Shown: positions 15,261 through 21,344 of the stretch, in pieces | How positions within the stretch are numbered: position 1 is the first letter of the stretch | Layout of the letters: each line of letters opens with the position of its first letter | Source: DASZZV01 sp035544835 | Lineage (GTDB): Bacteria > Acidobacteriota > Thermoanaerobaculia > Gp7-AA8 | Direction: 5' to 3' | DNA length: 24,605 nucleotides | Assembly (NCBI GenBank): GCA_035544835.1 | Contig: DASZZV010000401.1 | Coordinates: 1-24,605 of the forward strand | Program-made: the position numbers and the translations under genes | Notes under the pieces: generated by a model | Seen by the model: the letters and a program-made list of their open reading frames with translations, nothing else | Databases searched by the model: none | Told to the model about the DNA's origin: nothing

Positions 15261-15284
15261 AGCGAAGTTAAAAACTTCGCCCAC
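15261..15284 (-). repeat. REP-like element, copy B
   Basis: This is the exact reverse complement of copy A (14468-14491) and has the same GTGG head, 8-bp stem and TTT loop. It ends at the base before the stop codon of the degraded hydrolase/cyclase gene (15285), so it also forms the immediate 3' hairpin of that locus. Confidence 0.8.
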
Positions 15285-16383
15285 TCACGTCACCTGAAAC
15301 AGTCTCCACTCGCCGGAGTCGAGCTGTACGGTGCAATCGCGATCGGTGAAATTGATGCCTGAACCTGCCACCAGATCGCGGACGGTGCTCGACACCAGCA
15401 CCTCCCCACTGTTCGCGCGATCAGCGATCGACGAGCCGATCTTCAGTGGCAGACCGGTGAGCGCTTCGGCAACGAGATCGCACTCCCCGGTGTGAAGCCC
15501 AGCAGAGGCGGCTGCGCCCAGGCGTGCCAGCGCATTGACGATGGCCGAGGCGCATCGCACCGCGCGCGCCGGACCGTCGAAAGCCGCCAGCAGCTCTCCG
15601 TCGCGCATCTCGATCCTGCGCCCGCGAAACCATTCCATCTCGCGATCGATCAGGCCGCGGTTCCGTTCCAGCTCTTCCGGGCTGCGCGCGCGGATGGCCA
15701 GCACGGTGGCCAGAATGCGATCAGGCTCAGAGGTATGGCGGACGCCGGTGAGGAACTCCTCCATCTCATCGAGAATGGCGTCCTGATCGCCGACGAAGGG
15801 GAGATGATCGTTTCCCGGCAGCTCCACGAGCTTCGCTCCCGGGATCTTCGAGGCGACGTAGCGTCCCTCCTCGACCTTCAGGCAGAGATCTCCGGTGCGA
15901 TGAATGATCAGCGTCGGCACGCGGATGGTGGGAAGAATATGGCCGGATGTCCGCCTCGGAGTTCATTCATGTGAGAGTCACCGCCGCTCCCGGGCTGGCT
16001 CCCATTCGCAGATACGTTCCCCACCAGTCGCGAAATGCAGGGTCGTTCGCTTTCGAGGGAGCCCGCTCGGCGATCCCCACAGGACCTCCCCATTCGCGCT
16101 GCATGATCTCGAAAAACTTCCCCCGCGCCTCGAGGGTCGGGGCCCACGGATAGTCCGGATCCCAGATCCGCTTTGCATAGGTCCCGATCATCACCAGCGC
16201 TGATGTCTTCTCCGGATACGTCGCGGCAAACAGGCTGCACATCGGTCCCCCCTCGGAGACTCCGCAGAGGGCGGCGCAATGAGAGCCGACCGCCTCCATC
16301 ACCGCGCGGACGTCATCCATTCGCTGTTCGAGGGTGGGAAGCTGATCGAGAGGAACGCGGTCGGAGAGTCCCGTTCCTCTAAG
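15285..16383 (-). pseudogene. Remnant of an alpha/beta hydrolase-class III nucleotide cyclase fusion gene, frameshifted
   Basis: Homology continues along the minus strand through three frames. In the first, from about 16383 to 15967, it reads RGTGLSDRVPLDQLPTLEQ, then MDDVRAVMEAVGS, the nucleophile elbow GVSEGGPM, and FAATYPEKTSALV, ending in GAAVTLT and a stop. A short MNE stretch in a second frame follows. The third frame, from about 15945, gives ILPTIRVPTLIIHRTGD, the histidine loop GNDHLPFVGDQDAIL, and then the cyclase domain (ILATVLA, FDGPARAVRCA, AGLHTGEC, GEVLVSSTVRDLVAGSGI). At least two frameshifts break it, and the hydrolase start is absent. The cyclase has also lost the FTDI/V metal-binding stretch after ATVL. 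The part 15285-15920 is one open frame and could still be translated, but not as an active cyclase. Confidence 0.85.
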
Positions 16384-16799
16384 ATGTTTTCCGGCTTCAG
16401 GTCGCGGTGGACGATTCCTTTGGCGTGCGCGGCCGCGAGCGCGTCGCTGATCGAGGCGCCGATCTCACAGATGCGCCGCCACGAAAGCGAGAGGCGGGCG
16501 ACGTAGGTCCGAAGCGTTTCTCCTTCCAGCAGCTCGGTGTCCGCATAGGTGATCCCGTTACTGGTCCCGAAGTCGAAGATGGAGACGATGTTGGGATGGG
16601 AGAGAGCGGCTACCGCCTTGGCCTCACGCTCGAAGCGAGCCAGGGAAAGCTCATCGGCCCCCGCGCCGCTTGTGAGGACCTTGATGGCCACGTCACGATC
16701 CAGTCTCGAGTCCCGCGCGCGATATACCTGTCCCATCCCTCCGGCGCCCAGGAAGGACACGATCTCATACGGCCCGAGTCGCGCCCCGATTTCGATCAT
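16299..16799 (-). pseudogene. N-terminal fragment of a Ser/Thr protein kinase gene, cut after the catalytic loop
   Basis: The frame opens with GARLGPYEIVSFLGAGGMG and VY, ATP lysine K40 in VAIK, and ELLEGETLRTYV, and reaches HRDLKPENI (131-139). There the kinase homology stops near 16384. The last 27 or so residues are read from hydrolase sequence in the wrong frame, ending at 16299. Everything after the catalytic loop, including the DFG motif, activation loop and C-lobe, is missing, so it cannot be an active kinase. The start at ATG 16799 has AGGA about 11 bases upstream. The most likely history is a deletion between two neighbouring genes in the same orientation. Confidence 0.88.
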
Positions 16800-16883
16800 G
16801 ATGACGAGTCCTCATCATACCGCCGTCAATCCCGCTGCTCGAATCGTATCGACTCTCCGGTGTTGGAAAAACTCCTGAGGTTC

Positions 16884-17903
16884 TCATCCCGCGGCCCGCT
16901 GCAGACCGAGATCGACGATACGCTGGATGAGCTGTGGATACGACCTGCCGGCCTGTTCGGCGGCGGACGCGAACTCTTCGCTGCTGGCGATTTCAGGATT
17001 GGGATTGGCCTCGAGAAAGTAGAGCTTCCCGTCGACGCCCAGCCGGTAATCGATCCGGTTGTAACCGTCGAGGTCAAGGATGCGGGCAATGCGCCTGCTG
17101 GTGCGAATGATGTAGTCGCGCAGCGACTCATCGAGATCCTCGGCGTGCTGCTGATAGATCCCCCGCCGGCGTTGATAGTCGGGGTTGTGTTTGACCTGAG
17201 CCGTCGCGATCGACATGGCCCCTGGCGGCATGTTCTCGAAGACCAGCTCCCACACCGGCAGCACCTCAATCCGGCGGTTTCCGATCAGGCCGACGTAAAA
17301 CTCGCGGCCGTCGACGAACTGTTCGGCGATGGCATCGGATCCATTCCTTTGATGAATGAAGGCGATTCGCTCGCGCAGTTTGTCGTCGTTGTCGACGATG
17401 GAAGCCTGGGAGATGCCGAGGGAGGCTTCGTCGACGAGACTCTTCACAATCAACGGAAAATCGAGTCCTTTCGGGCGGCGAGCGCGGCGCCCGCGCGGGA
17501 AAACCGCAAACTTTGGAATGACGAGATGATGATAGGACACCAGCTTCTTGGACAGCGCCTTGTCGCGGGCCAGCATCATCCCGCGCGGGTGACAGCCGGT
17601 GTAGGCCACCTGCATGAGCTCGAGAAAGCTGACTACGTGATGGTCGAAGTCCTGGCGCCCGAGGAACTCCTCGAGCAGGTTGAAGACGATGTGTGGCTCC
17701 CATTCATGGATGACGGCCCGGATGGGACCTAGCTCGTCGGCAACCCCGAGAGGCCGCACTTCGTGACCGAGCTCACGCAGCGTCTTCACCACGTCGAATT
17801 CGGTCTTCCACTCGTAGTACTCGCGCTCGGTGTAGCCTTCCGTGCTCTCCGGTGGAACGAGTGCCGGATGCATCAGGACGACGATACGCAGCTTCGGTTT
17901 CAT
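16884..17903 (-). CDS. ATP-grasp ligase related to D-alanine-D-alanine ligase
   Basis: This 339-residue cytoplasmic enzyme has the ATP-grasp layout. An N-terminal Rossmann-like domain comes first (LRIVVLMHPALVPPES). A central ATP-binding part follows (DK at 114-115; PLIVKSL with K154; SLGISQAS loop; E194 in AEQFVDGREFYVGL). The C-terminal metal site is DYRLGVDG (D285) and FLEANPNP (E298, N300). All catalytic metal ligands are present, so it probably joins a carboxylate to an amine using ATP. It lacks the full D-Ala-D-Ala substrate signature, so the substrate need not be D-Ala; a peptide or amino acid is likely. Its ATG overlaps the stop of the upstream metallopeptidase by 4 bases (ATGA), so the two are surely co-translated. 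Confidence 0.88.
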   Translation of the reverse strand: MKPKLRIVVLMHPALVPPESTEGYTEREYYEWKTEFDVVKTLRELGHEVRPLGVADELGPIRAVIHEWEPHIVFNLLEEFLGRQDFDHHVVSFLELMQVAYTGCHPRGMMLARDKALSKKLVSYHHLVIPKFAVFPRGRRARRPKGLDFPLIVKSLVDEASLGISQASIVDNDDKLRERIAFIHQRNGSDAIAEQFVDGREFYVGLIGNRRIEVLPVWELVFENMPPGAMSIATAQVKHNPDYQRRRGIYQQHAEDLDESLRDYIIRTSRRIARILDLDGYNRIDYRLGVDGKLYFLEANPNPEIASSEEFASAAEQAGRSYPQLIQRIVDLGLQRAAG

Positions 17904-18967
17904 AAGGCGAACCAGTTGCGCCGGCTGTAGTGGAAGTCCATGGTCTTGACGGTCAACAACAGCGCGAACTCGATCTTGAGACGCCGCTCGGGACCGACCG
18001 CTCGCAGCTTGAGCTCTCGACTGCGGCCAATCATCTCTTTGAGCACATGATCGAGAGTGAACTGATATTCGCCGGTCCAGTTGGAAACGAGACGGCGGAT
18101 CTCACCGCTGTTTCTCCGGAGAAAGTGCGAGGCCAGCTGCTGCCGCTCATGACTCGGATCGTCGGAGAAGAGTCGCCTGAGGTCACGGTCGTAGATGTCG
18201 GGATAGCTGATCACGTATTGCTCGCGCTTCTCAGCGTAGTACTGGCCCAGTGTCATCTTCAAGGTGCCGAGAGAGTCGGGCTGTTTCCGGCTGAGCCGGC
18301 GAGGAGTTTGTGAATGCAGGCCATCGAGCAGCTCGTCGACGTATTCGAGCTTCCGGAGCGCCGGCCACTCCGCATATCTCTTTCGCCATCCGCCCGATCG
18401 CGAGCCAATGATGACGGCAAAGGTCTCGGCGAAGTCTTCGACTGGATGGCTCTGCGCGTAATAGAGGCGGAGGTGCTGCACGAACCGGCGACTGGCCGGA
18501 TTCGGCCGATACTGATCGGGGTAGCGCTTCGACGGATTTCCGAAGAGCTGCTGCCAGCGTTTTTCCCGCCCCAGCTCGTAGGCATTGTCGAGGGCGTGGC
18601 CGCACTCGTGACGAAGGATCTTGAGCATCTCCTCGCGGGTTCCTCCCTCGATATCCAGCATCTGCTTTCGCTCGAGCTTCATCAGTCGTGGATGGGCGAG
18701 GTAAAAAGGAATAGCGATTCCGGCGATACCGTCGGGAACAAACCAGTCGTAGGACAGCCAGGCGTGGGGCTTGAACCGGAGTCTTCGCCTGACCAGGTCC
18801 TCCTGGAGCTCGGCCAGACAGGCCTCGATCCATGTTCCCTCGATCCGCACCCCGAGGTCGCGGAGGGGAATCTTCAGGAGACTGGAGTCGCTGAGATTTT
18901 CCCAGTCGAAGTGCTCCCCCGTCCGTCCGTTGCCGTTCGTCGCCGCCTCCGATGTTTCTGATTCCAT
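17900..18967 (-). CDS. Putative zinc metallopeptidase (HExxH, Peptidase_Mx-like)
   Basis: This 355-residue protein has a zinc-binding helix HECGH (H120, E121, H124) in ILRHECGHALDNAYEL and a downstream PVEDFAETFA (175-184) that supplies the third ligand. This is the arrangement of the putative zinc-binding metallopeptidases with HExxH and 'P-x-E-D-x-A-E-T-F-A'. The active site is intact. There is no signal peptide, so it acts in the cytoplasm. ATG 18967 is preferred over upstream non-ATG starts because it begins a normal acidic N-terminus; the nearest GGGAGG is 13 bases away, rather far. The gene is divergent from 19027 and forms an ATGA-coupled pair with the ATP-grasp ligase. The C-terminal 170 residues are helical and unassigned. 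Confidence 0.82.
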   Translation of the reverse strand: MESETSEAATNGNGRTGEHFDWENLSDSSLLKIPLRDLGVRIEGTWIEACLAELQEDLVRRRLRFKPHAWLSYDWFVPDGIAGIAIPFYLAHPRLMKLERKQMLDIEGGTREEMLKILRHECGHALDNAYELGREKRWQQLFGNPSKRYPDQYRPNPASRRFVQHLRLYYAQSHPVEDFAETFAVIIGSRSGGWRKRYAEWPALRKLEYVDELLDGLHSQTPRRLSRKQPDSLGTLKMTLGQYYAEKREQYVISYPDIYDRDLRRLFSDDPSHERQQLASHFLRRNSGEIRRLVSNWTGEYQFTLDHVLKEMIGRSRELKLRAVGPERRLKIEFALLLTVKTMDFHYSRRNWFAL

Positions 18968-19026
18968 CGTACAGGAGAAGCCTCCCCCGGCATGTCTTGT
19001 GCGAAGCACTCACGCTGGAGGTAACT

Positions 19027-19821
19027 ATGAATTCCATTCTGCAGCGGTCTATTGCTGTGTTCGTGTTGTCCCTGATTCCGGCGCTGGCTGAGGCGGCGAA
19101 ACTCAATGTCGTCGAAGGCCAGGACCGGCCCGAGCTGGCCTTGCTCGTGGTCGGTGAAGTGCAGGGCGGGCTCGGAACATCGTTTCGCACTGATGTCATG
19201 CTGATCAACAACCGCAGCGTCGACCAGCCTGTCGTGGTGCGCTGGTTGCCTCGGGATCAGAATGGGGCAGCCATTCCTGCCGTTCCGCTCACCCTCCGCG
19301 CCAACGCCTTCTTTCCGCTGCGCGATTTCGTTCACACCATTGGCCAGACCGGGATCGGCAGCGTCATCGTCACGGCCGTGACTGCGGATGGCTCGTTCGA
19401 CGTCAATGGCAAACTCGACGGTTTCGCCCGCGTCTATACCGAAACGACCTGCGGCAATACGACCGGTACGGTGTCCCAGGCGCAGCAGTCGGTCATCACA
19501 TCGCAGTTCGCCGGAGCAGGGCGTGGCACGATCCTCGGGCTTCGCCAGGACGCCGGCTTCCGTACGAACGTCGGCGTGGTCAACTTCGATAGGAACGCCG
19601 CCCACACGTTCGACATCGTCATCAGCGGCCAGGGAGTGGGAGGATCGATGACGATCACAGTGCAGCCAGCGTCGTTGACCCAGTTGCCGATTCCAGCTGG
19701 CGCCTTCGGTGATCTGCTGATCTCGGTTCGCAGCCGGTCCGACGCTGCGACATGGCACGCCTACGGCTCCTCGGTCGACAATCAGACCGGCGACGGATGG
19801 ATCTCTCTGGCGGGAAACTGA
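19027..19821 (+). CDS. Secreted beta-sandwich-like protein, unknown function
   Basis: This 264-residue protein has a signal peptide (LQRSIAVFVLSLIPALAEA) and then a strand-rich mature part with two similar halves. Each half contains a 'G-x-x-F-R-T-D/N-V-x-x-x-N' motif: FRTDVMLINNRS near 53-64 and FRTNVGVVNFDR near 177-188. This suggests an internal duplication of an Ig-like domain. GGAGG (19017-19021) lies 5 bases before ATG 19027, an ideal site, so the start is firm. The family appears widespread in Acidobacteria-type genomes to my knowledge, but no function is known. It resembles the opening of the protein at 11251-12033. Confidence 0.77.
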   Translation: MNSILQRSIAVFVLSLIPALAEAAKLNVVEGQDRPELALLVVGEVQGGLGTSFRTDVMLINNRSVDQPVVVRWLPRDQNGAAIPAVPLTLRANAFFPLRDFVHTIGQTGIGSVIVTAVTADGSFDVNGKLDGFARVYTETTCGNTTGTVSQAQQSVITSQFAGAGRGTILGLRQDAGFRTNVGVVNFDRNAAHTFDIVISGQGVGGSMTITVQPASLTQLPIPAGAFGDLLISVRSRSDAATWHAYGSSVDNQTGDGWISLAGN

Positions 19822-19843
19822 CTCATACCGTCCTCGATGCCTC

Positions 19844-20485
19844 ATGACTGACGTTGCAGCGCTGTTCGGCCAGATGGACATCTACCTCTTCGATCAGATT
19901 CAGAGAGGCCAGATCGGCCCTGAGGCTTCGCTTCTCGATGCCGGCTGTGGTGGTGGGCGCAACCTCACATTCTTTCTGCGCGAGGGCTACGAGGTCATGG
20001 GGATTGACTCTGACGAGCGAGCAATCATGGCTGTGCGGGCTCAGGCCGGACGGCTTGCTCCTTCCCTGCCGGCGTCAAATTTTCGGGCCGAGAAACTGGA
20101 ATCGACCACCTTCCCCGACGGTGTCGCCGACGTCGTCATCAGTAGTGCCGTCCTCCATTTCGCAAGAGACGAGCAGCACTTCGCCGACATGCTGCGCGGC
20201 ACCTGGAGACTGCTCCGGGACAACGGTCTGTTCTTCTGCCGGCTCGCTTCCAGCATCGGCATGCCGGAGCGTTTCCGCCCGCTGGGCGGCGGGCGCTATC
20301 TCCTCCCCGACAACTCCGAGCGGTTTCTCGTCGATGAACCGATGCTGCTCGAATGGACCGCCACACTATCGGGAACGTTGCTCGATCCAATCAAGACGAC
20401 GGTCGTTCAGGACAGCCGCTGCATGACGACATGGGTGCTGCGCAAGAGGGCACTGATCGCTAGCCAAATCGCCCCTCGAGTATAA
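19844..20485 (+). CDS. Class I SAM-dependent methyltransferase (TehB/UbiE-like)
   Basis: This 213-residue protein has the class I Rossmann motifs. Motif I is LLDAGCGGGRN (30-40), the acidic end of the second strand is GIDSDE (D55), and motif II/III are DVVISSAVLHFARD and LLRDNGLFFCRLAS. The substrate is not visible; the short N-terminal helix and overall size resemble TehB-like enzymes acting on small molecules. It starts 22 bases after the secreted protein gene with no strong ribosome site, so it may depend on coupling. The role in this neighbourhood is unclear. Confidence 0.85.
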   Translation: MTDVAALFGQMDIYLFDQIQRGQIGPEASLLDAGCGGGRNLTFFLREGYEVMGIDSDERAIMAVRAQAGRLAPSLPASNFRAEKLESTTFPDGVADVVISSAVLHFARDEQHFADMLRGTWRLLRDNGLFFCRLASSIGMPERFRPLGGGRYLLPDNSERFLVDEPMLLEWTATLSGTLLDPIKTTVVQDSRCMTTWVLRKRALIASQIAPRV

Positions 20486-20509
20486 GATGTCCCGTCAGGA
20501 GGTTTCGTC

Positions 20510-20785
20510 ATGCGCAAGTACATCATCGAACGCGAGATACCGGGAGTGGGCAAGATGGACTCGGCAGGGTTGTCTGGCGCCGCCGGAAAGTCCAACGACG
20601 TGTTGAGCAAACTCGGCCCGGGCATCCAGTGGCTCGAGTCCTACGTCACCGACGACAAGATCGTCTGCGTCTATCTCGCCGAGGATGAAGGGTTGATCCG
20701 GAAGCATGCGGCGGACAGCGGATTCCCGGCCACACATATCCGCGAGGTAAGGGCCATCATCGACCCTTCCACGGCGCAGGGATAG
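20510..20785 (+). CDS. DUF4242 small ferredoxin-fold protein (SCO4226-like nickel-binding family)
   Basis: This 91-residue protein matches the DUF4242 pattern along its length: KYIIEREIPGVGK at the start, LGPGIQWLESYVTDDKIVCVYLA in the middle (given in two strands), and a FPATHIREVRAIIDPSTA end. The family has an alpha/beta ferredoxin-like fold; one member binds nickel and others are of unknown role. AGGAGG lies 8 bases before ATG 20510, an ideal site. It lies 24 bases after the methyltransferase gene, so they may be co-transcribed. It converges with the DUF1697 gene, with only 8 bases between the two stop codons and no terminator visible. Confidence 0.87.
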   Translation: MRKYIIEREIPGVGKMDSAGLSGAAGKSNDVLSKLGPGIQWLESYVTDDKIVCVYLAEDEGLIRKHAADSGFPATHIREVRAIIDPSTAQG

Positions 20786-20793
20786 GTCAGGAC

Positions 20794-21333
20794 CTAGCTG
20801 GCGCCACCCAGCTTTGCTGCGATTTTTCGAACCGTCGTCGAGCTCCTCATCGTCACCTCTGTCTTCAGAGTCTTCTCGATGATCGGTCCTCCCAGCGGCG
20901 AATCGCTGAAGCTCGTCCGGCAGAGCCAGTAAATCTCGCGTCCTCGAATATGAAGATCGTCGCCGGGACTCCTCAGCTTCAGAAATGCCGCGCGTATTTC
21001 CGGTGATGATTCCTGGCGCATGAAGCCGATGTACAGCCTCGCTCCGGCATCGATCTCGGCCTGATCAAAGGGCTGGCTCTTCAGAATGTCGTCGATTTCC
21101 GCCGCGGTGCGGATGAGGGTAGCCACCCGATAGTGCAACGCCTCTTCGAGATGCGCCTCAATCCTGCGCTCCAGAGTCGCCGGTCGCGCCGAGGCATCGA
21201 ACAGAACATTGCCGCTCTGAATGAATGTCTCGACGTTCTTCATGCCGATCGTCTCGAAGTGTTGGCGCAGCGCATCCATACGAACGATGTGTCCGCCGAC
21301 GTTGATTGCACGGAGAAACGCGACATAACGCAT
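20794..21333 (-). CDS. DUF1697 family protein
   Basis: This 179-residue protein shows the DUF1697 signature: RYVAFLRAINVGG at the start, then METIGMKNVETFIQSGNVLF (here FETIGMKN, then VETFIQSGNVLF), and GREIYWLC with a TMRSSTTVRKIA end. The family is common in bacteria, has a two-domain alpha/beta fold, and its biochemical role is unknown. ATG 21333 gives the standard family N-terminus; a longer frame to 21363 would overlap the upstream gene. It starts 11 bases after the stop of the GGDEF-EAL gene, so it is probably the second gene of that operon. Confidence 0.88.
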   Translation of the reverse strand: MRYVAFLRAINVGGHIVRMDALRQHFETIGMKNVETFIQSGNVLFDASARPATLERRIEAHLEEALHYRVATLIRTAAEIDDILKSQPFDQAEIDAGARLYIGFMRQESSPEIRAAFLKLRSPGDDLHIRGREIYWLCRTSFSDSPLGGPIIEKTLKTEVTMRSSTTVRKIAAKLGGAS

Positions 21334-21344
21334 GGGCACCGTCC

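Larger units (their letters stand above)
14468..15284. mobile_element. REP-flanked RAYT unit (REPtron-like)
   Basis: A RAYT transposase gene is bracketed by inverted, identical REP-like hairpins. This is the arrangement described for RAYT genes in Pseudomonas and enterobacteria, where the transposase recognises the flanking REPs. Here the unit is inserted between a secreted protein gene and a decayed kinase/cyclase locus. Additional short palindromes lie on both sides (14424-14456, 15204-15218). Confidence 0.7.

Noticed and set aside
14468..15284. A classical insertion sequence with terminal inverted repeats
   Set aside because: The flanking repeats are hairpin-forming REP-like elements and the enzyme is of the HUH type, which does not use conventional terminal inverted repeats; no target duplication is evident.
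16407..17732. A 441-codon plus-strand open frame
   Set aside because: It is antisense to the kinase fragment and the ATP-grasp gene, whose motifs are clear; it has no family signature and follows the frame bias of GC-rich coding DNA.
16884..17903. Housekeeping D-alanine-D-alanine ligase (ddl)
   Set aside because: The ATP-grasp core matches, but the N-terminal substrate part and the gene's pairing with a metallopeptidase do not fit a cell-wall operon, so no symbol is given.
18231..19881. Two long minus-strand frames over the metallopeptidase and secreted protein genes
   Set aside because: They are in other frames of, or antisense to, genes with motif support and good starts; neither shows a family pattern.
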